DNA from: Rhodoplanes serenus
GTDB taxonomy: Bacteria; Pseudomonadota; Alphaproteobacteria; Rhizobiales; Xanthobacteraceae
Length of the DNA stretch: 64,000 bases
Assembly: GCA_945897515.1 (NCBI GenBank)
Contig: CAMDFO010000005.1
Coordinates: 1 to 64,000 of the forward strand
Direction of reading: 5' to 3'
The first letter of the stretch is position 1, and each line of letters begins with the position of its first letter. This document shows, one piece after another, positions 24,045 through 32,974 of this stretch. The notes under the pieces are model-generated. The model saw only the letters and a program-made list of their open reading frames with translations. It searched no databases and was not told the origin of the DNA. The position numbers were made by a program, and so were the translations under genes.

Positions 24045-25277
24045 TCATTGGATGGTCATCGGCAGGCTTTGCAGCCGCAATTCTCCTACGGCGCCGCCAT
24101 AGAGCGGCGTGAAGCCGGGGTCGGCCAGCCGCGCCTTGGGAAACCGCGCCAGCAGGCGGGTGATCGCGATCGTAATGGTGGTTCGGCCAAGGATATTGCC
24201 GATGCAGTGATGCGGGCCCGCGCCGAACGAGAGGATGCGCTTGGGCTTGCGAAGAACGTCGAAGCGCAACGGGCCGGGGAACACGTCCGGATCGTAGTTC
24301 GGCGCAAGCGGCGACGGCCGCACCACCGTCCCCTTCGGGATCCGCGTGCCGCCGACTTCGGTGTCGCAGGTGGCGAGACGCGGAAAGGTGAAATAGCCGT
24401 TGCTGCCGAGGCGCAGGCATTCCTCGATCGCATCGGGAATCAGGCTGGGATCGCGGATCAGCCGTTCGCGCTGATCCGAATGCGAATACAGCAGATAGAG
24501 CGCGCCGCCGGCGGCGCGGCTGGTGGCCGACAGCGAGGCGCCGCAGATCCCATAGATGTGGTCGAACAGCTCTTTGTCGGTGAGCTTGTCGCCAGCGTCG
24601 CGCGCGGCGATCAGATCGCTGATGAAGTCGGGATGCGGATTGACGCGCCGCTCCTCGATCAGGACATGGATTTCCTCCATGACTCGATCGAAGGCAATCC
24701 GGCACGCTTCCGGAAACGGCTCGCCCGGCTTGGTATAGGTGGTCGCCGGCAGCACGTCGTGGAACGCGGTGAAGATCGCCTTGCGCCGCTCATCCATGTT
24801 CGTCATGGCAATGAGCAATGCATCGACGACCAGATGCGCGCCGTAATCCTTCATGCCGTCGAACGCGGGGCCGTTCTCCTCGATACGGTCGAGCATTTTG
24901 TCGACCAGTGCGGTGATGCTTTCCTTGAGCTGCTCGATCCGCCGCGAGGAAAAAGCCGGCATCAGCAGGCGGCGGACGCGGGCATGCTGCGCGCCGTCCA
25001 TCTGGGTGACGAAATGCGCGTCCATCAGCTTGTTGAACTGCTCCCAGCCCGGACCGCGCGGCATCTCGGAGACGAAGGTCGCGGTGTCGGAAAACACCCG
25101 ATGCACGTCGGCGTAGCGGCCGACCACCACCTGCGGCGGACCGCTTTTGTTGATCACATAGAACGGCGGCCGCCGAGCCCATTCCGCCATGTAGCGGTGG
25201 GCGTTGGCCTTGAACGCATCGCTGCCGATATCCAGCTCGACGACGTTATCGCGATCCACCTCTGCCAAGGCTGACAT
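24045..25277 (-). CDS. cytochrome P450
   Basis: A 410-residue soluble bacterial P450. The heme-binding loop is FGAGPHHCIG with thiolate Cys358, and the K-helix ExxR is ECLR (E286-R289). The I-helix reads GICGASLSATSR (residues 243-254) and lacks the usual acid-alcohol pair (D/E-T), so O-O cleavage may rely on substrate or water, or the enzyme may use peroxide. No ferredoxin is directly adjacent. It is divergent from a dipeptidase-like gene across 126 bp. Confidence 0.9.
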   Translation of the reverse strand: MSALAEVDRDNVVELDIGSDAFKANAHRYMAEWARRPPFYVINKSGPPQVVVGRYADVHRVFSDTATFVSEMPRGPGWEQFNKLMDAHFVTQMDGAQHARVRRLLMPAFSSRRIEQLKESITALVDKMLDRIEENGPAFDGMKDYGAHLVVDALLIAMTNMDERRKAIFTAFHDVLPATTYTKPGEPFPEACRIAFDRVMEEIHVLIEERRVNPHPDFISDLIAARDAGDKLTDKELFDHIYGICGASLSATSRAAGGALYLLYSHSDQRERLIRDPSLIPDAIEECLRLGSNGYFTFPRLATCDTEVGGTRIPKGTVVRPSPLAPNYDPDVFPGPLRFDVLRKPKRILSFGAGPHHCIGNILGRTTITIAITRLLARFPKARLADPGFTPLYGGAVGELRLQSLPMTIQ

Positions 25278-25403
25278 CGCCCCTCCGTTGCATCGCCGTC
25301 CCTAATAGTCTCCGGCCCTGTTGCCCGATGACCGCGCATCCCGTTCTATGGCACACATGGGAATGCGCGTCAGGATCGCACCAACGACCACAGAGCGTCC
25401 GCA

Positions 25404-26519
25404 ATGAATGTGCCACGGTCTATGCCGATTTTCGATGGACACAATGACGTGCTGCTGCGCCTGTTCAAGCGCAAAGGCCCGGACGCGCCGCGCGCATTTC
25501 TCGACGGCGAGGGCAAAGGTCAATTGGATCTCCCAATGGCCCGGCAAGGTGGCTTCGCTGGCGGCCTGTTCGCCATCTTCGTACCCTCGCCCGGCAACAA
25601 GGCCCCGCCCAGCAAGGACGGAACGCCGGCTCTCGACACCACGGCTGGCATGCCATTGCCGCTTCCGCTCGATCTCGCCGCCGCGCAGGCCGCCGTGTCG
25701 AGCATGGCGTCCATCCTGATCCGCATCGAACGCGAGGCGGACGGGCGGGTCCGCATCTGCCGCAACGTCGAGGACATCGCTCATTGCATCGATGCCGGCG
25801 TGCTGGCCGCCGTTCTCCATATCGAAGGCGCGGAGGCGATCGATCCGGAGTTCGAAATCCTCGATGTGCTGCACGAAGCGGGGCTACGCTCGATCGGTCC
25901 GGTGTGGAGCCGGCCGAACGCATTCGGGCACGGAGTGCCGTTTCGCTGTCCGTCGTCGCCCGACACGGGACCCGGCTTGACCGATCTCGGCAAGGATTTG
26001 ATCCGCGCCTGCAACCGGCTGAAAATCCTGATCGACCTCTCTCATCTCAACGAACGGGGCTTCTGGGACGTGGCCGAGCTCAGCGACGCACCGCTCGTCG
26101 CCACGCACTCCAACGCCCATGCCTTGAGTCCGCATTCGCGCAATCTCATCGACAAGCAATTGGCGGCGATCCGCGAAAGCAAAGGTATGGTAGGCGTAAA
26201 CTTTGCTGTGAGCTTCCTGCGGGCGGACGGCCGCCAGGACAGCGACACGCCGATCGAACTCGTGATCGACCATGTCGAGCACATGCTCAAGGCTGTCGGC
26301 GAGGACGGCGTCGGCTTCGGCTCGGATTTCGACGGCGCGAAGATTCCGAAAGAGCTCGGCAACGCCGCCGGGCTGCCCGCACTGGTCGGGGTCATGCGGC
26401 AGCGCGGCTACGGCGAACCGTTGATCGAGAAGCTGTGCTACCGGAACTGGCTGCGAGTGCTGGGGCGGACTTGGGCAGAGCCTGCAGCCACTCCTACAGG
26501 AACCGGGTCGGCCACATGA
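25404..26519 (+). CDS. membrane dipeptidase-like (M19, renal dipeptidase family) protein
   Basis: A 371-residue zinc hydrolase. Binuclear-site residues are visible as GHND (H13, D15), HIEGAE (E141), DLSH (H214) and THSN (H235), with an Asp in GFGSDFDG (308-310). Prokaryotic members hydrolyse dipeptides, some with D-residues, and are usually cytoplasmic. There is no signal peptide. Its last 26 bp overlap the end of a convergent HD-domain gene. Confidence 0.85.
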   Translation: MNVPRSMPIFDGHNDVLLRLFKRKGPDAPRAFLDGEGKGQLDLPMARQGGFAGGLFAIFVPSPGNKAPPSKDGTPALDTTAGMPLPLPLDLAAAQAAVSSMASILIRIEREADGRVRICRNVEDIAHCIDAGVLAAVLHIEGAEAIDPEFEILDVLHEAGLRSIGPVWSRPNAFGHGVPFRCPSSPDTGPGLTDLGKDLIRACNRLKILIDLSHLNERGFWDVAELSDAPLVATHSNAHALSPHSRNLIDKQLAAIRESKGMVGVNFAVSFLRADGRQDSDTPIELVIDHVEHMLKAVGEDGVGFGSDFDGAKIPKELGNAAGLPALVGVMRQRGYGEPLIEKLCYRNWLRVLGRTWAEPAATPTGTGSAT

Positions 26520-27282
26520 TGGTGCGCCACATGTGCGCGGACGGGCTGTTGTCCCAGCCCAGCCCTTCCTTCGGCTGCCGGAAATTGCGGCCGATGATGT
26601 CGACGAAGTCGTCGAGATTGACCTTGGCGTTGGGATCGAACGCATAAACGTCGTTCACGCAGATCAGCCGCGACGTCATGTAGTGCTTGTGGTTGCGCGC
26701 GCGATTGTACTCGTCGACGATGTAGGCCTCCGGCTGGTAGTCGTCGCCGAAATATTTCCGGTACATGTCGGGATAGCCGTAGCCGACCGACTCGTCGGGG
26801 AAGAAGCGCAGCGCCTGGTGCGTCTTGATCGCCCAGCTCACCTCCTCGTCGACGTAGGGCTCGATCATCTGCGCGCCCCAATAGCCGTGGTCGCAGCGGA
26901 TGAAGCCGACGACCGCGATGTCGTGCAGCAGGCAGGCCAGCACAACCTTCTCGCTGTGGCCGCTCTTGAGCGCCAGCGCGGCGCTCTGGGTCAGATGGTT
27001 GGTCGAGGCGAACCGGCAGCGGAAGTAGTCGACCAGGGTGGGCTTGTCCGGCATCGGCGGCAGCCGCGGGTCCGGACCCATGTTGAAGTACTTGCCGGGA
27101 TGTTTGGCCTGCAGCGCTGCGCCGCCTTCCATCTCGACCTTGCCGTCGGTCAGATGGCTGAACACCGACTTGGTGACGACACGGTCGAGCTCGTGCATCA
27201 TCTGCTCTTCGATGTGGTCGGCACGCTCCGACAGCGTCATTTGACTGGTGATCTTGGCGGTGGCTGCTGCTTGAGGTCCCAT
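26494..27282 (-). CDS. HD-domain protein
   Basis: A 262-residue protein with an HD metal-dependent phosphohydrolase-like domain: a leading His in TNHLTQSA (about 96), the HD pair in CLLHDIAVV (H120-D121) and a following CDHGYWGAQMIEPYV. Cyanamide hydratase, nucleotidase and oxygenase (myo-inositol- or PhnZ-like) activities are known for this fold. The substrate is unknown. GGGAGGGG lies 3-10 bp before ATG 27282. It is divergent from the ABC transporter ATPase gene across 163 bp. Confidence 0.75.
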   Translation of the reverse strand: MGPQAAATAKITSQMTLSERADHIEEQMMHELDRVVTKSVFSHLTDGKVEMEGGAALQAKHPGKYFNMGPDPRLPPMPDKPTLVDYFRCRFASTNHLTQSAALALKSGHSEKVVLACLLHDIAVVGFIRCDHGYWGAQMIEPYVDEEVSWAIKTHQALRFFPDESVGYGYPDMYRKYFGDDYQPEAYIVDEYNRARNHKHYMTSRLICVNDVYAFDPNAKVNLDDFVDIIGRNFRQPKEGLGWDNSPSAHMWRTIMWPTRFL

Positions 27283-27445
27283 TGACCCCTCCCTGAATTT
27301 CGGCCCGACTGGCGCCCGCAACGGCGTTTCGGGGCTTGCCCACCGCGACGGTACACCGAATTATGGGCCTGCGACACCGATAGGCAGTCGGTTGGAATGA
27401 AAAAAGGGCATACTAGGCCCAACAAAAAAGCCTGAGGGAGGGGCG

Positions 27446-28225
27446 ATGCCCCATATTGAAATTCGCGACGTGTCCCTGGTGTACGACACACCGGCCGGCC
27501 AGGTGGTCGGCGTCGACAGCGCCAGCTTCAACATCGAGGAGTCGGAATTCCTTTGCATCGTCGGTCCTTCCGGCTGCGGCAAGTCGACGCTACTCAACAT
27601 CATCGCCGGCTTCCTCAGTCCAACCGGCGGCGAGATCAAGATCGCCGGCAAGGCGGTCACCGGCTCCGGCATGGACCGCGGCGTGGTGTTCCAGGATTTC
27701 GCGCAGTTGTTCCCGTGGCGCACGGCGCTGGGCAACGTCGTGTTCGGCCTGGAGATGAAGGGCGTCGGCAAGGAGGAGCGCGAGGCGATCGCACGCAAGC
27801 AGCTCCAATTGGTCAAGCTGGAGAAGTTCACCAACTCCTATCCGCATCATCTCTCGGGCGGGATGCAGCAGCGGGTCGCCATCGCGCGCGCGCTTGCGTA
27901 CAATCCGGCCGTGCTGCTGATGGACGAGCCGTTCGCCGCACTCGATGCGCTGACGCGCGACGACATGCAGCGGCTGCTCGCGGACGTTTGGCGGGAAACC
28001 CGCAAGACGGTGATCTACGTGACGCACAACGTAGCGGAAGCGGTTTATCTGGCAGACCGGGTGGTGGTGATGAGCCCGCATCCTGGCCGAGTAAAGGTGG
28101 AGGTGCCAATCGACCTGCCACGGCCGCGCGATCCGCTCAGCGTCGAGTTCCTCGATCATCAGAAGCAACTCCTGCATCATCTCGGCCAGGATGCACATCG
28201 CGAACCGGAAATGGCCGAAGCGTAA
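27446..28225 (+). CDS. ABC transporter ATP-binding protein, nitrate/sulfonate/taurine type
   Basis: A 259-residue ATPase with Walker A GPSGCGKS (40-47), Q-loop Gln83, signature LSGGMQQR (136-143), Walker B LLMDEP (D160, E161) and the switch His in YVTHNVAEA. It resembles SsuB/TauB. A binding protein follows, but no permease gene is adjacent; the coupled permease pair at 11655-13309 is of the matching type and lacks these two parts. A GAGGGAGGGG ribosome site precedes the ATG. Confidence 0.9.
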   Translation: MPHIEIRDVSLVYDTPAGQVVGVDSASFNIEESEFLCIVGPSGCGKSTLLNIIAGFLSPTGGEIKIAGKAVTGSGMDRGVVFQDFAQLFPWRTALGNVVFGLEMKGVGKEEREAIARKQLQLVKLEKFTNSYPHHLSGGMQQRVAIARALAYNPAVLLMDEPFAALDALTRDDMQRLLADVWRETRKTVIYVTHNVAEAVYLADRVVVMSPHPGRVKVEVPIDLPRPRDPLSVEFLDHQKQLLHHLGQDAHREPEMAEA

Positions 28226-28289
28226 CGAAGGCTCGTAACGAAGGCTTAGCCGACAAGGCGTCGAACTCGACCTCAGGGAGGACACAACG

Positions 28290-29285
28290 ATGACGAACTG
28301 GAATGACGGAATGACCCGCCGCCACTACCTCGCGGCCGCCGGCGCCGTGTTGGCGACGGCCTTCGGCGGAACGCGTCCTGCGTTCGCACTCGACCCGATC
28401 CGTCAGGGCTATCAGACCAACATGTGGGGAATGCCGACTTATTATCTGATGAAGTCGGGCCTGCTCGAGAAGGCCGGCATCAAGACGTCGGACTTCGCAG
28501 TTCCGTCCGGCAACCTCACCATGCAGCAGATGGTGGCGCGACAGGTCGACCTCGGCACCTATGCCGGCCCGTCATTCATCATCGGACATGACAAGGGCGG
28601 CATCGTCGGCGTCGCCGTCATTGAAACTGTCGGCAAGACCATCCAGGTGATGGGCCGCAAGGACCTTGGCTTCACCAAGGTCGAAGACCTGCGCGGCAAA
28701 AAGGTCGCCAACCAGACCGGCTCGTCCAGCGGCAACATCTTCACGGATCAGCTCGCGCCGGCGCATGGCCTGAAGAAGGGCGACTACCAGGAAGTGCGGA
28801 TGAACGTGAACGACATGGTCGCTGCCATGGCCGCCAAGACCGTGGACGCGATGGTTTGCACCGAACCCTACAACGCGATCGCGGAAGCCGACGGCATCGG
28901 CAACACCATCGTCGATTTTTCCAAGGTGGATCCGCTGCCGGTGTTCATGGCGGCAACCCCCGAGTTCGTGCAGAAGAGCCCGGATACCCTCGTCGCCTAC
29001 CTGCGGGCCTGGCTCCAGGTCACCAAGGACTTCACCAGCAACCCCGACAAGGTCGCCGACGTGATCCACACGTTCTACACGTCGAAGGGCTACAAGATAG
29101 ACCGCACCACGTTCAGGAAGGCGTTGGCGACGGTCGAGGTCAGCCCCGGCTTCCCCAGCGATCTCGGACCCTACATGCAGAAGCACGCCGAGATTCTGCT
29201 CAAGGAAAAGAAGATCGCCAAGATCCCGGACTGGAAGGTGGCGATGCGGACCGAGTTCATGGACAAAGCCCGCGCCGGCGCCTGA
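28290..29285 (+). CDS. ABC transporter substrate-binding protein (NMT1/SsuA-like)
   Basis: A 331-residue periplasmic binding protein with an N-terminal export signal containing a twin-arginine-like RRHYLAAAG and an AFA cleavage site near residue 34. The mature protein begins with the two-lobe fold typical of NMT1/SsuA proteins (QMVARQVDLGTYAGPS; DLRGKKVANQTGSSS). AGGGAGG precedes ATG 28290; ATG 28311 is an alternative. It is co-transcribed with the ATPase and followed by a strong hairpin terminator. Confidence 0.87.
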   Translation: MTNWNDGMTRRHYLAAAGAVLATAFGGTRPAFALDPIRQGYQTNMWGMPTYYLMKSGLLEKAGIKTSDFAVPSGNLTMQQMVARQVDLGTYAGPSFIIGHDKGGIVGVAVIETVGKTIQVMGRKDLGFTKVEDLRGKKVANQTGSSSGNIFTDQLAPAHGLKKGDYQEVRMNVNDMVAAMAAKTVDAMVCTEPYNAIAEADGIGNTIVDFSKVDPLPVFMAATPEFVQKSPDTLVAYLRAWLQVTKDFTSNPDKVADVIHTFYTSKGYKIDRTTFRKALATVEVSPGFPSDLGPYMQKHAEILLKEKKIAKIPDWKVAMRTEFMDKARAGA

Positions 29286-29311
29286 TAGCCGCGAACCACT
29301 GAAAGAACAGG

Positions 29312-29343
29312 CAGGGCCGGCCCGCGTGCCGGCCCTGTCGTTT
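29312..29343 (+). terminator. hairpin terminator after the binding-protein gene
   Basis: A perfect 10-bp GC-rich stem (29312-29321 with 29328-29337) with a six-base loop is followed by TCGTTT. It lies 27 bp after the binding-protein stop. The T-run is weak but the position is right. Confidence 0.6.
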
Positions 29344-29452
29344 GGGGTCTCCCACCGCGCGTTGAAACGCGCTAAAGGTGGGCGACGCGGCGCAACCAGT
29401 CACGGTGGCCGTTCGGGGCGGAAACAATCTTTTCAGGGCAATGGAGCAGGAT

Positions 29453-30841
29453 ATGAAGCGTGCGAAGAGCTTATTGCGTTCGGTGAGACAGGCGTTCTCG
29501 GGTTCGAAGAAGAAGCCCGCGACCAAGAAGTCGGCCAAGAAGGTCGCGAAGAAATCCGCTCCCGCCAAGAAGAAAGCCGCCAAGCCGGCCGTGAAAAAGC
29601 CCGCCGTGTCCCGCAAGAGCGGACAGACCGGCGCCGACGGCACCGTCACCTGGAATTTCAAGCAGCTTTCGCACCACCTGCTCGATGGCTTCGGCGGCAT
29701 GGGAGAAGGCATGTCGGTGCAGATCGCACCGGACGGCCGCCGCATCATCTGGCTGGCGCACGAGAGCGCGCCGAAGAACTTTACCGCGGTCGACGTCTCC
29801 AATCCGCGCAAGCCGAAGGTGGTGTGCCAGACCGACCTTCCGCACAGCGACGTGCGCTCGAACTCGCTCGAGACCTGCGGGAACATGATGGCGGTCGCCT
29901 ATCAGACCAAGGGCAAGAACATGAAGCCCGCGGGCATGGAGCTGTTCGACATCTCCAACCCGGAAAAGCCGAAGTCGATCTCGTTCTTCGACTGTTCGGG
30001 CGAGCATTCGCGCGGCGTGCACCAGCTCTGGTTCTGCGACGGCGAATACGTCCACATGGCGTCGAGCTCGGCGGATTTCGTGCCGACCCATCCACAGGAC
30101 GACCAGTTCTATCGCTGCATCGACGTGCGCAACCCGTCGAAGCCGGTGGAAGTCGGCCGCTGGCATATGCCCGGCACCAAGCAGGGCGACAACGTCGCGC
30201 CGCCGCCGCGCCATCCGCTCGACAAGGGCTATCGCGCGCACAACTGCAACGTCTATCCGCAGCGCCCGGACCGCTGCTACCTCGCCTACATCGACGGCGG
30301 CATGCACGTGCTCGACATCTCCAACAAGTCGGACCCCAAGCGCATCTCGTCCTGGACCAACTCGCCGCCCTATACCGGCTTCATGCATACCGTGGTGCCG
30401 CTGTTCGACCGCGGGCTGATGCTGGTGACCGACGAGTCGACCGAGAACAACGCCAAGGACTGGCCGAAGCTGGTGTGGATTCTCGACGCCCGCGACGAGA
30501 CCAACCTGGTGCCGATCTCGACCTGCCCGCTGCCCGACCACAAGGCGTATTCCTCGCGTGGCCGGTTCGGCGCCCACAACATCCATGAGAACGTGCCGCT
30601 GCCGACCTGCTGGCAGAACGACCAGATCGTGCTCGGCACCTTCTTCAACGGCGGCTTGCGCGCCTACGACATCTCCAACCCTTACCAGCCGCAGGCGATC
30701 GGCACCTTCGTGCCGCCGCCGGCGCCTGGCGCGCCGACCGGGACGACCCAGATCAACGACGTGTTCGTCGACGAGCGCGAGGTCGTGTACTGCGTCGACC
30801 GCCACATCGGCGGGCTGTATTGCCTGGAGATGGATTTCTGA
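29453..30841 (+). CDS. LVIVD/selenium-binding-like beta-propeller protein with histone-H1-like tail
   Basis: A protein of about 462 residues. Residues 17-55 are a Lys/Ala/Pro repeat region (KKKPATKKSAKKVAKK, then KKAAKPAVKKPAV) like bacterial histone-H1/AlgP tails. The rest is a beta-propeller of repeated blades with the LVIVD-type signature (FTAVDVSNPRKPKVV, MELFDISNPEKPKSI, MHVLDISNKSDPKRI, LRAYDISNPYQPQAI). No signal peptide is evident. ATG 29453 has GGAG 6 nt upstream; earlier in-frame starts at 29378 and 29441 are possible. The function is unknown. Confidence 0.75.
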   Translation: MKRAKSLLRSVRQAFSGSKKKPATKKSAKKVAKKSAPAKKKAAKPAVKKPAVSRKSGQTGADGTVTWNFKQLSHHLLDGFGGMGEGMSVQIAPDGRRIIWLAHESAPKNFTAVDVSNPRKPKVVCQTDLPHSDVRSNSLETCGNMMAVAYQTKGKNMKPAGMELFDISNPEKPKSISFFDCSGEHSRGVHQLWFCDGEYVHMASSSADFVPTHPQDDQFYRCIDVRNPSKPVEVGRWHMPGTKQGDNVAPPPRHPLDKGYRAHNCNVYPQRPDRCYLAYIDGGMHVLDISNKSDPKRISSWTNSPPYTGFMHTVVPLFDRGLMLVTDESTENNAKDWPKLVWILDARDETNLVPISTCPLPDHKAYSSRGRFGAHNIHENVPLPTCWQNDQIVLGTFFNGGLRAYDISNPYQPQAIGTFVPPPAPGAPTGTTQINDVFVDEREVVYCVDRHIGGLYCLEMDF

Positions 30842-30853
30842 TCGAAGGCACTG

Positions 30854-30959
30854 GTGTCCCGGGCGAGCGCAAGCGAGACCCGGGACCCCGGTTTACTCCA
30901 AGAAAGCTGGGTCCCGGGTCTGCAATGCCGCACTTCGTGCCGCATTGCGCCCGGGACAC
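30854..30959. repeat. dispersed palindromic repeat
   Basis: Terminal arms GTGTCCCGGGC (30854-30864) and GCCCGGGACAC (30949-30959) enclose two further GC-rich stems. It fills most of the gap between the propeller gene and the CobW gene and could act as a terminator or mRNA-stabilising element. Confidence 0.75.
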
Positions 30960-31011
30960 GTGTTTCTACAGCCGACTCGAACAGTGCGCGCCCGTACACT
31001 AAATTACATCC

Positions 31012-32064
31012 ATGAACGACGTCGTCCTCAACCTCTTCCCGTCCACTTCCGCAGGCCGCTTCGGCCGGCGGCAAAAACGCGAACGCGGCTCGCGCCTGCC
31101 GGTCACCATCGTCACCGGCTTCCTCGGCGCCGGCAAAACCACGCTGGTCCAGCGTTTTCTCAAGACGCCGGAAGGCCGCGGTACCGCGCTGATCGTCAAC
31201 GAGTTCGGCTCAGTCGGCATCGACGACGCGCTGCTGCGCACGAGCGAAGACACCGTAACCCTGCTCGGCAACGGCTGCGTCTGCTGCAACACCCGCTCGG
31301 ACCTGCAGATCGCGTTGCGCAAGCTGGTCGCCGACCGCGAGCGCGGCAAGATTCCGCATTTCGGCCGCGTGCTGATCGAGACCAGCGGACTCGCAGACAT
31401 CAGTCCGATCCTGCAGACCTTCTCCACCGACCGCGCGCTCGGCGGCGAGTTCGCCATCGAGGTGGTGCTGACCCTGGTCGATGCGGTCAACGGATTGCGC
31501 AATCTCGACACGGCGCCGGAGGCGCGCAAGCAGGCGATCCTCGCCGACCGCCTGGTCATCTCCAAGGTCGACCTCGCCGACAGCAGGACCCAGAAAAAGC
31601 TCGCAGCGAAGCTCAAGGAGCTCAACCCGCGCGCCGACATCGACATCGCCGTCGACGGCGAGATCGATCCGAAACATCTGATCGAATCCGGCCAGGACGC
31701 CACGGCGGCGCGGCACTCCGGCTTCATCGCCGAGGCCTCGCACAGCGACGGCATCGCGAGCTTCGTGATTCGCGAGAAGAAGCCGCTGGAATGGCCGGTG
31801 TTCCAGCGCGCGCTCGACACGCTGGTGTCGCTGCGCGGACCGGACCTGCTGCGCATCAAGGGAATTCTCAATCTCCAGGGCGCCAAAGGCCCCGTGGTGT
31901 TTCAGGCGGTGCAGCACCTGGTCCATCCACCGGTTGAACTGGCGGAGTGGCCGGATAAGGACCGGTCCAGCCGGCTGGTTTTCATCACGCGGGGCGTAAG
32001 CGAGCCGCAAGTGCGGGCGCTGTTCGAGGCGTGCAAGGCCCTGGGGTTTGTGACCGGGGAGTGA
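31012..32064 (+). CDS. CobW/COG0523-family metal-handling GTPase
   Basis: A 350-residue G3E GTPase with P-loop GFLGAGKT (36-43), the metal-binding CxCC motif GCVCC (C89, C91, C92) and the GTPase motif SKVDLAD. These proteins deliver metals (Co, Zn, or for nitrile hydratase Fe/Co) to target enzymes. The target is not identified; a molybdenum hydroxylase operon follows 430 bp downstream and an alternative is cobalt/zinc homeostasis. The N-terminal 28 residues are a poorly conserved basic extension. Confidence 0.87.
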   Translation: MNDVVLNLFPSTSAGRFGRRQKRERGSRLPVTIVTGFLGAGKTTLVQRFLKTPEGRGTALIVNEFGSVGIDDALLRTSEDTVTLLGNGCVCCNTRSDLQIALRKLVADRERGKIPHFGRVLIETSGLADISPILQTFSTDRALGGEFAIEVVLTLVDAVNGLRNLDTAPEARKQAILADRLVISKVDLADSRTQKKLAAKLKELNPRADIDIAVDGEIDPKHLIESGQDATAARHSGFIAEASHSDGIASFVIREKKPLEWPVFQRALDTLVSLRGPDLLRIKGILNLQGAKGPVVFQAVQHLVHPPVELAEWPDKDRSSRLVFITRGVSEPQVRALFEACKALGFVTGE

Positions 32065-32066
32065 TC

Positions 32067-32318
32067 CTAGCGGGCGCGGATGCCACCGATGATCTCGGAA
32101 TAGCGGCCCTTCGCGACCTCGATAATCTTGTTTTGCGATTCGTGCGAAACGCTCCAGTAATTGGTCTTGGCGAGGTCCTCCAAACCGAACTTGAGCTCTT
32201 CGGTAAGAAACGCCGCCGGATCGGGGGCCGCGTTCGCCAAGTGAGAGAGAATCCGGTGGACCACCGTGTTGAGCACGGCCATCTCGGCCAGCGTATTCAA
32301 CTCAAATGCCGATGCCAT
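32067..32318 (-). CDS. small helical hypothetical protein
   Basis: An 83-residue predominantly helical soluble protein starting MASAFELNTLAEMAVLNTVV and ending IIGGIRAR. GGGGCGG lies just upstream of the ATG. It is convergent with the CobW gene, 2 bp apart. I do not recognise a family. Confidence 0.6.
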   Translation of the reverse strand: MASAFELNTLAEMAVLNTVVHRILSHLANAAPDPAAFLTEELKFGLEDLAKTNYWSVSHESQNKIIEVAKGRYSEIIGGIRAR

Positions 32319-32495
32319 CGACCGCCCCTTTGTTGACGCCGTTCAAAGCGCGACGGTCGTCTGTTTGATACCCAGCTATGATCTGAAAACAAGCCCGCAA
32401 GCCATCGCCACAAATCGCGCGCCAGCCGGTTCCCCCTCGCCTACCCTTGGATTAGTCTAATCCCAATCAGACCGCACCGAGGGAGGCCGCCCGCC

Positions 32496-32963
32496 ATGAC
32501 CCAGAAATTCACGCTCGACGTGAACGGCAAGACGCACGCCGTCGATGCCGATCCGGACATGCCGCTGCTGTATGCGCTCAAGAACGACATCGGGCTGAAC
32601 AACCCGCAGTTCGGCTGCGGCCTTGCGCAATGCGGCGCCTGCACCGTGCATATGGACGGCCAGCCGGTACGCTCCTGCATCACGCCGATGTCGGCGGTCG
32701 GCAATGCCAAGGTGGTGACGTTGTCGGGGCTGGGTACGCCCGAGAAGCCGCATCCGCTCCAGACGGCTTACGTGGAAGAGCAGGTCACGCAGTGCGGCTA
32801 CTGCATCAACGGCTGGATCATGACCGCTGCCGCCTTCCTGCGCGACAAGAAGAACCCGAGCGAAGCTGAGATCAAGGCGGCGCTTGAAGGGCTCAAGTGC
32901 CGCTGCGGCACGCACATGAACATCCTGCGCGCGGTCAAGCGCGCCGCGACGATGATGGGTTGA
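32496..32963 (+). CDS. [2Fe-2S] small subunit of molybdenum hydroxylase (IorA/CoxS-like)
   Basis: A 155-residue protein with two [2Fe-2S] clusters: plant-type ligands C41, C46, C49, C61 and alpha-helical-domain ligands C100, C103, C135, C137. It transfers electrons from the molybdopterin subunit. The operon has only two genes, with no FAD subunit, as in isoquinoline 1-oxidoreductase and aldehyde dehydrogenases that donate to cytochrome c. AGGGAGG lies before the ATG. Confidence 0.92.
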   Translation: MTQKFTLDVNGKTHAVDADPDMPLLYALKNDIGLNNPQFGCGLAQCGACTVHMDGQPVRSCITPMSAVGNAKVVTLSGLGTPEKPHPLQTAYVEEQVTQCGYCINGWIMTAAAFLRDKKNPSEAEIKAALEGLKCRCGTHMNILRAVKRAATMMG

Positions 32964-32974
32964 GGGAGGGTGTC

